From: Coniella vitis
Taxonomy: Eukaryota > Ascomycota > Sordariomycetes > Diaporthales > Schizoparmaceae
Assembly (NCBI GenBank): GCA_011317545.1
Contig: WUJK01000011.1
Span: 1,565,501 to 1,629,500, forward strand
DNA: 64,000 bases
Direction: 5' to 3'
Shown here piece after piece: positions 1 through 10,600 of this stretch. Both the position numbers and the translations under genes were made by a program. Under the pieces are notes generated by a model that had not been told where the DNA came from, ran no database searches, and was given only the letters and a program-made list of their open reading frames with translations. Numbering within the stretch: the stretch's first letter is position 1; each line of letters opens with the position of its first letter.

Positions 1-153
1 GCGGCTAGGAGATTATCCGCCTTCCAATGATGTAGTGAGTAAGTAAAGTAAAGTACTAGGGTATCCGTTATACGACGGACAGAGAAAAAAAAAAAAAAAA
101 GAAGGTTCGGGTAGCGGGAAAAGGGAGAATGGAAATAGGTTGTCATACACCAA

Positions 154-154
<1 letters not shown>

Positions 155-193
<39 letters not shown>
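155..193. repeat. (CA)n microsatellite
   Basis: Uninterrupted CA dinucleotide repeat of about 19-20 units, directly visible. It lies in non-coding sequence. Confidence 0.95.
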
Positions 194-197
<4 letters not shown>

Positions 198-615
198 TGG
201 CTCTTGATGAAATCGGGGACGCGCACAAGAGATGTGTTTGCTCTGCTTGGGCTGTACGATGATCGATGAACCAAGCTTTTGCCTGTGTCGTAGTTTTTCG
301 GCAGAGTAGATCGACTCTGTTTGGCGCAGACTTGCAAAATGTATAAATATCAGGTGGTGCGCACAGCGCAATTGTTTGCCTTGTATCAATCAGCCTGGCA
401 AGACGATCCAGCTCATCAACACAGTTGTGAACCCCCAGATCGGCATAGCAAGTTATACATTACCAACCCTTGTATACAGGTACGTTGATGGTTGGCAAAA
501 GACCTGAAATCTTTGACAGGACTCTTGTCAACCTCGGCCGTTTGTTCAACGTGTCACAAAGTGAGCCAAAGGCTGACTCTGCTATCTAGGTCGCACATAA
601 ACCCCCACGTTTGAC

Positions 616-642
616 CAAGCAAGCAAGCAAGCAAGCAAGCAA
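616..642. repeat. (CAAG)n tetranucleotide repeat in 5' leader
   Basis: About 6.5 copies of CAAG end eight bases before the ATG at 651, so the repeat probably lies in the 5' UTR of the SnoaL-like gene. Confidence 0.9.
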
Positions 643-650
643 TTACTACA

Positions 651-1457
651 ATGACTAGCCCCGTTGACCCTCAGCCTCAAATATACAGCCACATCAACGG
701 CTCGCCCGAGGATCTTCTCGACCGCTGTGCCGTTGCGGAGCTTTGCAAGGGCTGGTCAGTCTACCGTGATGCATCCGAATGGGCCAACTACCGAGACCTC
801 TTTGCCAAAGAAGCCAATGTCTGGACAAGTAAGTCTGCCTCGCGGTCGATTAGAGCGAACCATTACCAAAAAGAATCCTGTCTTACAACACTCCAAAGAA
901 GCACCACTTGCTGATTTTCTTTTTTTTCTTATTCCGCAGCCTGGAGCGGACCAAAGACAATCGAAGAATTCATCCAAGTCTCAAAGGACGGCAAAGCCAA
1001 CGGCGAGTTCATCATGCACCGTGAGTGCGGCACCCTCGTCGACCTCGGCCGCGACCGCACGCGTGCCGTGGGCAAGATGAAGGTCACCATCACGCAGCGC
1101 TTCCAGCACCACGGGGTCGAGTACGACGTCGACTGCGACGGCGTCTTCGTCTACTTTTGCCTCAAGGTGCCGCAGGCGGGCTGGAAGATCCGCTGGTACA
1201 AGGTGTTTTACTGCAAGGACAAGCTGGTCACGGTGGGCGTGCCCACGCCAGAAGCCACGGCAGAGCTGGCGAGCCTGTTCACGAACGAAGAGCTGGACAA
1301 GTACCCTGAGGGGTACAAGTATCTGGCGGTGGCGCAGCATAGCCTTGGCCACGAGATTGACTTGACATTGCCCACGTGGCGGAATGAGTACGGCCAGAAG
1401 ATGTACCAGTGCATGAAAGAGTGGCTGGACGGGAAGGAGATTAACTTGTTTTGGTAG
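651..1457 (+). CDS. SnoaL-like domain protein
   Basis: Two exons, 651-828 and 940-1457, with a GTAAGT donor and a pyrimidine-rich TTCCGCAG acceptor; the spliced product is 231 aa. The sequence resembles the fungal SnoaL-like family (NTF2-type alpha+beta fold, PF13577-like). Recognisable features are an N-terminal helix with DLLDRCAVAELCKGW, the stretch EFIMHRECGTLVDLG, a core strand region ITQRFQHHGVEYDVDCDGVF, and the C-terminal EWLDGKEINLFW. Members include small polyketide-type cyclases, dehydratases and many uncharacterised proteins, so a catalytic role is not certain. No signal peptide is seen, so it is probably cytosolic. It converges on the opine-dehydrogenase-like gene, with about 300 bp between stops. 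The family call is from motif memory; function is unresolved. Confidence 0.82.
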
Positions 1458-1764
1458 ATGGATGGCAACATTGGCCAGCATATAATATTAGACATTTCCA
1501 ACAAGAATGGCATTGTACGTGGGGCCTAGATTTCCCCCGCCACCCAGTGGCTGAAAGGGTTCATCTCGGACAAGAGTATATATCCCAAGGGAACAAAGCA
1601 TGCAACCAAAAGCTTCCCCCAGGTTGTGAGAAGTGAATATGTTTTGGGTTAGGCTTGGTCCAAGACAGCGAGCGGCCCTTGCATCTTCTTGTACAGACCA
1701 GGAAACTGGAAAGGAAATACAAAGCATAAAAAATAAATCGGTTCATCACGGCGCTCGCGTAAAG
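1458..1764. other. Convergent intergenic spacer
   Basis: Spacer of 307 bp between the stop of the SnoaL-like gene and the stop of the minus-strand dehydrogenase. It presumably carries both 3' ends. AT-rich stretches such as CATAAAAAATAAATCG near 1726 could serve polyadenylation. No gene seen. Confidence 0.6.
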
Positions 1765-2982
1765 TCACATGAGAATCAACGACCTTACTTGCCTCGCCCC
1801 AACATGCCCGAGCTCTGGAGAGAAGCTCGCGCATTTCGGGCTCGCGACTTTGGTAAACGGCGCCAGCTCAGTCTCAAAACACGGTCGAGCCTTGACGGCT
1901 GCTGGCGCGCCAAACAGCCGCATAATCTCTTCAGCGGACACGTCGCTCAATCCAAGCGACGTCAGCGTGTTTCCCGTCTCGAGGTAATCGTCTCCGAGCA
2001 TCGCAGACGTCAATGCAATCATGGACTGCATCACAGGCAACCTGAGGCCGCGAGACCTCCCAAGACAGTACCAAAAGACCATGGTCTCCTTCATGTCCTC
2101 GTCCAGAAAGCGCTGGCCCTGGAGAGTTGCAGGAGCCAGGCCGTGCTTGTTATGGGGCGCAGACTCTTGCGCAAAGGACACCCAGTCCGGATAGTCGGAC
2201 TCGTACCAGATGTTGGTCCACTCCAGGACCGAGGGGACATCATGCTCCCCAAAGCTGGCGGCAATGGCTTTGCGCTCGGCGTCCAGGGCCATGGTGGCGC
2301 GCGCCACGCTCGGCGTGATGCCCTGGCCATACAAATGAAACGTGTCGCCGCTCTCGATGCGGCCTGCGTTGAAGAGCATAGGCGGACAGTGGACAACTGG
2401 GTTTGTGCAGTTGAACCAAATGTTGAGAATCGACTGCCGCCACTCGACGCGGTCGTCAAAGACGGTGGCTATGATGGCGCGGTCCTTGGCTGGCAGAGGG
2501 TTTGCCGAGGCCAGCGGAAACGTCTTTTTGATGTAGAGGACGGCGACCTCCCCTCGGGCCGGACTGCGGCTTGCATATGGCAGTGTACAGGACTCCAAGA
2601 TATTGCGTGCTCGGAGTCCCATCTGTCGCGCCTTGGCGGTGAAGCTGCCGCCTCCTGGGAGGGCGATGATGGTTATATTGCGCACATCGTGCTGGCGCAG
2701 GGCGCGGATGATGTCGCGGTGGGCGGTCGACAAGGTGACGATCACGAGGCAGTCGATCTGGGAGACAAAGGCGTGCAAGTCGTCGACGAGGCGGACGCGA
2801 AAGGTGCCCTGTGTGGCGTGCGTGGCCTTGAGCACGCTGCCGTGGGCCTGGACGTGGTCGTACTCTGCGCGGTGCTGTGGACAGCAGTATATCAGCGGTT
2901 CGTGCCCTCGGGACGCGAGGTGGACTGCCAGAGCCTTTGCGCCCTGGCCCAGGCCAACGATGCCAACCCGGGTCTGTGACAT
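1765..2982 (-). CDS. NAD/NADP octopine/nopaline dehydrogenase-like oxidoreductase
   Basis: Single exon, 405 aa from the ATG at 2982; a non-ATG upstream extension was not used. The N-terminus MSQTRVGIVGLGQGAKAL is a Rossmann dinucleotide-binding loop (G10, G12, G14). Residues 192-210 carry NPVVHCPPMLFNAGRIE, the NP..H......N signature of the opine-dehydrogenase helical domain (PF02317), with H198 as the likely catalytic histidine. Enzymes of this fold reductively condense an amino acid with an alpha-keto acid, or act on related C-N bonds. The substrate cannot be read from sequence. It is divergent from the MCT-type transporter (753-bp shared promoter) and convergent with the SnoaL-like gene, which hints at a small functional group. 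Membership of the family is fairly secure; the reaction is inferred. Confidence 0.82.
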   Translation of the reverse strand: MSQTRVGIVGLGQGAKALAVHLASRGHEPLIYCCPQHRAEYDHVQAHGSVLKATHATQGTFRVRLVDDLHAFVSQIDCLVIVTLSTAHRDIIRALRQHDVRNITIIALPGGGSFTAKARQMGLRARNILESCTLPYASRSPARGEVAVLYIKKTFPLASANPLPAKDRAIIATVFDDRVEWRQSILNIWFNCTNPVVHCPPMLFNAGRIESGDTFHLYGQGITPSVARATMALDAERKAIAASFGEHDVPSVLEWTNIWYESDYPDWVSFAQESAPHNKHGLAPATLQGQRFLDEDMKETMVFWYCLGRSRGLRLPVMQSMIALTSAMLGDDYLETGNTLTSLGLSDVSAEEIMRLFGAPAAVKARPCFETELAPFTKVASPKCASFSPELGHVGARQVRSLILM

Positions 2983-3734
2983 TGTTGCAAGACGATTGTG
3001 TTGATCTTGGGGAAAAGGCGAAGTTGTCGCCAAGACAGTCGACCACTTGTTTGTATTGCTGCTAAGCTTCACGCTTGCTGAAGACGGGACACGAAAGTCG
3101 TAGCCCGCCGCTTTTGGTCAAGTGTAATACTGATCAAGTACTATGACTTTACCGCGAACTCGAGTGGTGAGAAAAGAGAACGTAGGCAAGTGAGAGAAGA
3201 TTTAAACAGAGTTTGTGATACGAGTGTGTCGACAGATTGTCCTTGAATTCTCGCACACGGGGTCAGAGATCAGTAGCAGCATAGAACACCCACGCATTCA
3301 TGCTCAGTGTGATCAATGCTTTACATAGTAAAGACTGGACTGGACTGGACTGGACCGTCTCGTGCATTAGTCGAGCCCTCTGTATACGGAACGGGACTGA
3401 CCGCCATGGCGGGAGACTCCATCCCCGAGGCACGCTGTTCTAACAGATGTGACAGTGTAGCGGGCTGCCAAGGCACCGTGCCTGAGCGAGTTATGAGCAA
3501 GATTAGACCAAAGGGGATCAGCAGGGTCCACCCATCGGCTGCCACAATTGCGGTCCATCTAGACTTTGCTGTAAGTCGACGGATTCGGCTGGCTGCGCTG
3601 ACATGTACTTCACAGAGAGTAAGTCAAGGTGGAAGCGATAGTGAGTTGTGAAGAGCCTCGTCGCTTGGTCCTGGCAATAGTCTTGTCCAATATTCCCTTT
3701 CTAGGGCTACAACACTCAAAGTCCAGACTCAGCC
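2983..3734. promoter_or_regulatory. Divergent promoter, dehydrogenase and MCT transporter
   Basis: The 752 bp between two divergent start codons (2982 minus, 3735 plus). It contains a short ACTGG tandem repeat near 3334-3355. No convincing coding frame. Co-regulation of the two genes is inferred from the arrangement only. Confidence 0.5.
3334..3355. repeat. (ACTGG)n short tandem repeat
   Basis: About four copies of ACTGG in the divergent promoter, directly visible. Confidence 0.85.
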
Positions 3735-5383
3735 ATGCATTCTCAGCTGCTCAACGAGGCACCCGATGGAGGCTATCGAGCATGGCTCGTCGTCTTTGGG
3801 AGCTGGTGCTGCAATGTCATCATCTCAGGCTGGCTGAATGCCCTGGGTGTTTTCCAAGACTACTATTCGACGGTTCTCTTTCCAGACTTGCCCGAAAGCA
3901 CAGTTGCCCTGATTCCATCGCTTGTGGATTTCATCATCTTTGCGGGTGTAAGTGCTCACTGTGGGATTTGTCGGAAGCACCCGTATCCGCTGGCCAGCTA
4001 CGTCCTGACATTGACTTCCGAGACTGTGAACATTAGGGACCCATCTTCGGCCTCCTGTATGACAAGTACGGACCGAGGACATTGCTTGCCGTGGGAGGGT
4101 GTCTGCACGTTATTGGCATCTTGGCCGCGTCGGTCGCTGGTGCCCATTTCTACGCCCTCGTGCTTTCTCAGGGTGTTTGTAAGTCCAGTGTTGCGTTTCA
4201 CTTCTCCAACATGATATATTGCACCACGAACGCGCTCTCTGGTTCTTCTTTCGAGCAGGTCACTGACTACAAAGGCACTAGGCTCTGCACTTGGTGCAAG
4301 TATGATGCTCTATCCGGCAATATCGTCCATATCGAGCTGGTTCACAAAGAGACGCGCGTTGGCCCTTGGCTTGACCTCAACCGGTATGTACTTGAGCAGA
4401 ACGCCAGGATCCAAACACCAGTTCTCAGAACCAGACGTAATGCTCACAGTATCTGGCCCCGAAACAAAGGTGGATCCATTGGCGGAATCATATTCCCTCT
4501 GATGTTCGAGAGCCTTGAACCCGCAGTCGGCTTCGCGTGGACCATGAGAGCGTGCGCTCTCGTCATTTTCGTCCTCGCAGTCATTGCAAACATGACCATT
4601 TCGTCTCGCGTGGCGCCCGTGAAACGGAGCTTCCACGTCAAAGAATACGTCCGCCCGTTTAAAAGCAGTACCTATCGGCTCCTGTGTCTGAGTGCCTTGA
4701 TGTATTTTGGTTTATTCTTGCCGCTCACTTACATCATACTCCAGGCAAAACAGGAGGGTATGTCTGATTATCTGGCTGGTAAACTGGTGGTCATCATCAA
4801 CGCTGCAAGCCGTAAGTAATGCGCCTGAATCCAGCAATACTCGATCATCAAAAGCCATCAACGCTGATTCAATTCTCTCTTAGTAATTGGAAGGACATTA
4901 CCTGCCTGGGCCGCGGACCATATCGGACGTTTCAACACTTCCATCATCTTTGGTGTCTTGTCGACCATCGCCGTATGGGCATTTTGGGTGCCTCTTCACA
5001 ACAGCAATGGAGGCATCATTGCCTTTTCGGCGCTCTATGGGATCTTCTCTGGCGCTGTGATAGCACTCACGCCTGCTTTGGTATCACAAACGAGGTGAGG
5101 ACCCCCCCCCCCCAAGCACTTTTGTGTGTATATACAAGATATTGTGCTAAAAATTGAATGCAGCGATGTTCATGAGGTCGGCACGAGGACGGGCACCTTG
5201 TACGGACTGCTTGGGCTCATCACTTTGACGAGCACGCTGTCCGCAGGCGCAATTGTGGATGATATGGGTGGGAACTTCTTCGGACTCAAGATCTTTTGCG
5301 GCGCATCCATTGCAACTGGCGTACTGTTCCTGGTATGGGCTCGAGTATCAGTTGGTGGCTGGGTATTGCGAGCCATAGCATGA
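3735..5383 (+). CDS. MFS transporter, monocarboxylate-transporter (MCT) type
   Basis: Six exons: 3735-3947, 4037-4178, 4282-4383, 4470-4811, 4884-5094 and 5164-5383, giving 409 aa. The splice junctions reconstruct family motifs: PDGGYRAW at residues 10-17, GPIFGLLYDKYGPR after intron 1, GVCSALGASMMLYPAISS across intron 2, TGGSIGGIIFP across intron 3, and LIGRTLPAWAADHIGRFN across intron 4. These are typical of fungal MCT-like permeases (SLC16-type, plasma membrane, 12 predicted TM segments), which carry small carboxylates or related metabolites; the substrate is unknown. The intron 3 acceptor is AAAG, slightly unusual. Intron 5 holds a poly-C run. The stop codon is only 48 bp from the retrotransposon nest, so the natural 3' UTR may be interrupted. 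Confidence 0.86.
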
Positions 5384-5431
5384 CCTTGGTGCGTCAGATA
5401 TATTATCTTAATACAAATATTAAAGAAAACA

Positions 5432-5912
5432 GTTATAATGATCCTTGCCTGAATCCCGGATTCTGGAAGTACCTATAAGTTGTATATTAGCAGGTGGGGA
5501 AGTATTACCTTTAAGTCTTCGTATATTATCGAGCAATATTAAGTATTATAAGTAATTAAAAGGGATTACCCTATTATATAAAATAATACTTAGATTTATA
5601 ACTAAAGATTATAAGGAAAACTATCTAATAGCTAGGAAATCTATCGTCCTTATATCCTTCCGTTATTCTATATTAAATTCCCTATTTAACCTTAGATTAT
5701 TTAGATTATCTCGCGCTCCTAATAATCCGATTCTACTAAATTATCTAATAATCTTAATAATCTATTCCTAATTAGTTCGTATAATCCTAACCCTAATTAT
5801 ATTATCCGTATTCCTTATATAAAAGGTCCCTATCGGTCCGTTAAGGTTCCGATTTACTAGTATATAATTACGCTAGCTTATTCCTATAACCTATATAACC
5901 GTAGGTTATAAT
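5432..5912 (-). repeat. E1 left LTR (3' LTR)
   Basis: 481-bp direct repeat with the right LTR. The outermost ~100 bp (to about 5540) keeps several TG/CA dinucleotides that are TA in the right copy. Preceded by AACA at 5428-5431, matching the bases after the right LTR. Confidence 0.88.
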
Positions 5913-6149
5913 ATTATCTCCCTTCTATCGGTTTTTATCCCTAAAAACCTATAGTATTTCTATAAATAATCCTACCTAATATTCTTACTTCGGATTATAC
6001 CTTCCTAATTCGTTATATCGTCGAGAATTAATAAAAATCGTTTTCGAAAGGTTTCTTTATCGATTACTCCTAAAACTATTAAGCGTAACCTTCTTCTTTA
6101 ATCTATTCTAGAGTATTATATAAAGATACCGACCTACTCTAACTATAAG

Positions 6150-6580
6150 GAACGGGGGCTTTCTTCTTATTAGATTTCCGCGATATATTCCGACCGTTAT
6201 ACCGAGTATATTCGTTTAAATAAATCTCGCTACGATATATTAGGTCCCTCTCCGTTTAATATTTGTATTATCTCTCGGTATTATTAGCAGATTAAGGAGG
6301 AGATAAAGGAATTAGATAAGGCTCGTTATACTCTAAACGTATATATAGATCGCCTTTATAAATAGAAAAAGATATAGAGAGAGAAGATAATACGGGCTAT
6401 TCGCCGGGGTCTAGATTCTATAAAGGAGTTAGATCGTATAAAGCGTAAGAAGGTAGAGAAGGAGCGTTTAGCCGCCGAGGCTAAATATCGTTTTATAAAG
6501 CCGGCCGTTCCTAAAGGCCCGCTATCTAAGAGTTTTATAGCTATTATATTAGAGGATTTTAATTAGTTTAGGATTTCTTC
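6150..6580 (+). pseudogene. E1 accessory ORF relic, antisense to E1 pol
   Basis: In one plus-strand frame, residues such as KEEIKELDKARYTLNVYIDR, then LYK, then RAIRRGLDSIKELDRIK and VEKERLAAEAK can be read, with TAG/TAA only where Gln or Trp codons are plausible. This highly charged coiled-coil-like pattern (ELDxAR...RLYKQ...RGLxxxxEL) resembles a hypothetical protein often annotated in fungal genomes alongside gypsy elements. It lies between the E1 pol 3' end and the E1 3' LTR, on the opposite strand to pol. Exact ends are not resolvable. Function unknown. Confidence 0.5.
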
Positions 6581-6730
6581 GTTATCTCTATTTAATTTTC
6601 TTATTAATAATTTATAAGGTATTAAGGCTTTTAGTTTATAACTTTAATCTCTTTAGAGTTATTATTAATAATCCTTAATAAGAGGTTTAATAATTCCTAT
6701 AAGTAGTTATTATAGTTAAAGATATAAATA

Positions 6731-6801
6731 GTCTTATAGCTTAATAGTTAGAGCTCCTAGTTTCTTATTAGGAGGTCCGGGGTTCGATTCCTTATAATAC
6801 C
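6731..6801 (+). pseudogene. tRNA-like sequence
   Basis: A 71-nt segment folds like a tRNA on paper. The acceptor arms GTCTTAT and ATAATAC pair at six of seven positions. An A-box-like stretch TAGCTTAATAGTTAGAGC is followed by an anticodon arm CCTAG/TTAGG with a 7-nt loop, and then an exact B-box GGTTCGATTCC. The loop reads TTTCTTA, giving TCT at the anticodon positions but a non-purine at position 37, so the isotype is uncertain. It lies inside the degraded E1 3' region and is probably a RIP-damaged tRNA gene or tRNA-derived sequence. Confidence 0.4.
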
Positions 6802-6849
6802 TTCTCTATCTAAGGCTATAATAACTTTTTATTTTCGTATTCTTTAATA

Positions 6850-7170
6850 AGGTCTAGGTATACGTTCTTTAATAGTTCCTAAGTATTTTCCGAATTATCG
6901 TAATTTTTCTACTTAATAAGGTATTATTTTCCGCGTCCGCGTTTATATAAATCGAGAATCTATTTAACTTTATATTATACTTATTCTGGTTCGATAATAT
7001 CTATATTATATAAGAGTTCTATATTTACTAGTACTAGTTCTAGAAGTAAAATATAGAAGACTAGGTATAGATATATATATAGGATTTCTAATTCGTAGTT
7101 AACTAGTAAAATCTATCGTATAATTTTATATAATCCGAGTTTTTTATAATCGAGTTTATTATTAGGTCTA
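6850..7170 (-). pseudogene. E1 pol C-terminal relic (downstream of the E2 insertion)
   Basis: On the minus strand, starting next to the E2 TSD (7166-7170), the frame reads TRPNNKLDYKKLG and continues into a gypsy integrase C-terminal region (..YKII...VNYELEI..). This is the direct continuation of the frame found at 14632-14660 on the other side of E2. Read-through stops are RIP-type. Confidence 0.72.
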
Positions 7171-7410
7171 TATTAGAGTTTGAGCTGGAAACTTGCTTAC
7201 CTATTGCTTAAAAGCAACGGGAACCCTATAGAGTTAATTATATTTATAGTTAGGGACGAAAACTAGAATATTAAAAGAAAAAAGGAAGGAACTAAGTTTA
7301 GTTTAATTCCTAAATATAACCTTATTAGAAATATATCTTAAATACTGCTAAGATCCTGCTTATTAGATGCTTTCTTATATCCTATTACTTTGCCTATCAA
7401 AACCCTAATA
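7171..7410 (+). repeat. E2 5' LTR
   Basis: 240-bp direct repeat with 14387-14626. This copy keeps several TG/CA sites in its first 45 bases (GAGCTGGAAACTTGCTTACC) that are TA in the 3' copy. Confidence 0.92.
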
Positions 7411-7699
7411 TTCTAAACTTCTTTTCTAAGGGTATAAACCGGTAAGAATAAGAATACTATCTATATAACGCTCTTCTTATATTAGTCGCGCTAATACTAC
7501 GTTAATATAGCGAATTTCCTTAGAATCTCTAAATATAGCTATTATAACTAAATAACGCCTTTACGAAGAGGCTAAAATAAACGTATTACTACGCCTCTAA
7601 GATATTAAGCAGCGTTTACGTACTAAACGCGTACGCTTAACGTAAGGAAATAAATCCTCCGATTATATCTACCTATTATTAGCTAGTTATAAGGTTTCT

Positions 7700-10600
7700 T
7701 CTTCGTCTATAATACTTCTATATAGTAATTTATTACCTATAAGTAGAGCTATACCTACTCTTTCTAAACCTAATAATTCTTTATCTATCTCTTAATCGGA
7801 AAGTACTATTAATACTATATCTCTTACCCTTTTATATAATATACCGAATTTAATATATAGAGAAGCTAGTCTAATAGAATTTTAAGCTTTTAAATTTAAC
7901 CTTATATATCGATTTAAGATATATAGTATTATTAACGAAGATTATAAATCTTATTATATTACCGGTTATTTAAAAGATAATATAAAACGCTATTAGGTTA
8001 GTTATCTTATATATTAATATAGGGAAAATAGTACTAAGGCGAAAATATCTCTACCTAATCTTTTAGAATTTCTCGAGAAATAATACTTTAATCCTAAGAC
8101 TTATATACTTATTATATCTTTAAAGCTTTTATAACTTATATAAAGCCGAGATAAAGTAGTTACGGATTTCGTATAATATTTTAATAAAATCGAATTAGAT
8201 AATCTAGCTTCTTTAGAAGGATTAGCTTGTATTATAGCCTTTATTACTCGGCTATACCCTAAGTTACGGATTATACTTAGCTTTTAAGTAATATTATCGT
8301 ATAAATAGGAGTATACTATTAGTTTAGTATAACGATTCGAATTAATATAAAAAGATACTTAACCTTAACCTATACGAACTCCGCGAGAAAGTAGGATTTA
8401 CTTTATATATAGGGAATCTAATTATATTATAACTTATTATCCTAAAAAAGCTACTAAAAATTCGCTACTTTCTATATTATTACTTAACTTATCTTTACCC
8501 TCTAAGCGTAATACTAACGATTCCGCTATATTAATATACCTAACTCGTAACTATAGTATTCGATATTATAATTATAACTAATAAGGCTATCGAAAAACAA
8601 CTTACCTATAGAACCCGTAGCGAATTTACTATATTTATAGGGAGGATAATTATACTTCTATTAAATATCCTAAAGCTTATTATCGAACTTATTAAATAAT
8701 AGGCTATATTATAATCGTATACCTAAAATTATAGCGAATTTCGAATATTACCTATAATATAGCTTCGACGTAGAGTTCTAGTTAGGAATACGCTAGGTAG
8801 GATTATCCTCGTCTAGTTATAAAGGCTAGTATAATTTTAAGTAAAATATTATAATTTATAGAAAAAGAAGCGCTTATTAACTCGGGCGTAGAGGAGAACC
8901 TACTTATACGTAACTTATTTAAATAAGTCTTATAACTTTATATTAGACTAAGTATTCTACTAATTATATTTAATAATATATTAATAAAAACCTTAGGTTC
9001 TATTTTATTAGATTTATTAATTACTAATTCCTTAGGCGTTACGAGAATATAGCGTTATCGCTTCTCTATTATTAAAAAAGCACCCTTCCTAATTATATTA
9101 GGTTTTCCCTAGCTTATTTCTATAAATCCTTAAATTAATTAGGCTATTAGGTATTAGAGATAGCTATTATATATATCTAAATTAATACTTATTATATCTA
9201 TATAGGAAATACGCGAAGTATATATAATATTTACTATATAAAGTATACCTACTATTCCTTTATATCTATCTAAAAAGGAAGTTAAAAAAACTATCCCGAG
9301 TTTACCTAGTAAATATGTAGACTTTAAGGATATTATATATATAGATCCTAACGTACCTTTACTAGTACGAATAGTTTTAGATTATACTATTAATCTGGAA
9401 AAGGGCGTAATACCTCTATAGGGACCTATTTATATACTTACTACGTTAAAGCTGGAAAGTCTTAGGGAATATTTATAGAAAATATAGGCTAGAGGTCTTA
9501 TTTACTATTCTATTAATCCTATAAGAGCTCCTATTATTTTTATACTAAAAAAGGGCGGGGAGTTATACCTTTATATTAATTATCGTACTTTAAATAAGCT
9601 AATACGTAAGAATCGTATACCTTTACCCTTAATTTTAGAAATTCTAGACTAATTATTATATATTATTATTTATACTAAGCTTAACTTAAAAGATACTTAT
9701 TACTATATACGAATTAAGGAAGGTAATAAGTAGAAGACGGCTTTTCGTACTAAATACGGGTATTTTAAATACCTTATTTTACTAATAGGTTTAACTAATT
9801 CTCCTATAACTTTTTAATCTTATATTAATCGAATTCTAATTAAGCTTATTAATATTATTTATATTATCTATCTCGATAATATTTTAATTTTTAATAAGGA
9901 CCTTATAAGGTATATATAAGATATTTATAAAGTATTTAAGTAATTATATAAGTAGAAGTTATATATTAACCTTAAAAAATATAAATTTAATATATTAAAA
10001 GTTAAATTTCTAGGTTTCGTTATTACTTCTAAGGGAATTAGTATAGAACGTAATAGAGTCGCTACTATTAAGTAATAGCCCGAGCCTATATATATTAAAG
10101 ATATCTAAGTATTCTTAGGTTTTACTAGTTTTTATAGGCGTTTTATTCGAAATCATTCTCGTATTACTATACCTTTAACGTAGCTTTTACGCGGTAAGTA
10201 TATTAGTACTTTTATTCTTAATTTCCGATAGCGTTTTATATTCCGAACGTTATATACTCGTTTTACTATCGCTCTATTATTACGCTATTTTAATCCTGCT
10301 TTACTAATACGTATAGAAATAGATATATCTTAATAAGCTATTAGAGCTATTTTATTATAGTTATTTAATATAATTTAGTATCTAATTATATTTCGTTTTA
10401 AAAAGTTAACTCTAGTTAAAGCGCGTTATAGTATAAGAGATTAGGAACTATTTACTATCGTTAACGCTATATTAAATTAGCGTTAATACCTCTTATATAT
10501 ATAAACCCTAGTTATTATTAAGATTAATTACTTAAATTAGAGTTTTTAGGAAATAAAAAGATAATTATTAGTAAGGTAAATATAATAGCTATAGCTATTA

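Larger units (their letters stand above)
1..650. other. Intergenic, upstream of SnoaL-like gene
   Basis: No gene is supported here. The stretch holds a poly-A run near 86-101, an AC/CA dinucleotide tract at 155-193, and the presumed promoter and 5' UTR of the gene starting at 651. The open frames that cross the CA tract are low-complexity (CV repeats) and show no family resemblance. Confidence 0.6.

Noticed and set aside
13..389. Overlapping minus-strand open frames across the CA repeat
   Set aside because: They are produced by the dinucleotide repeat (CV runs) and have no family features or plausible splice partners.
1633..2979. 448-codon plus-strand open frame
   Set aside because: Antisense shadow of the dehydrogenase gene. 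The minus-strand product has the Rossmann and opine-dehydrogenase motifs; the plus-strand product has none.
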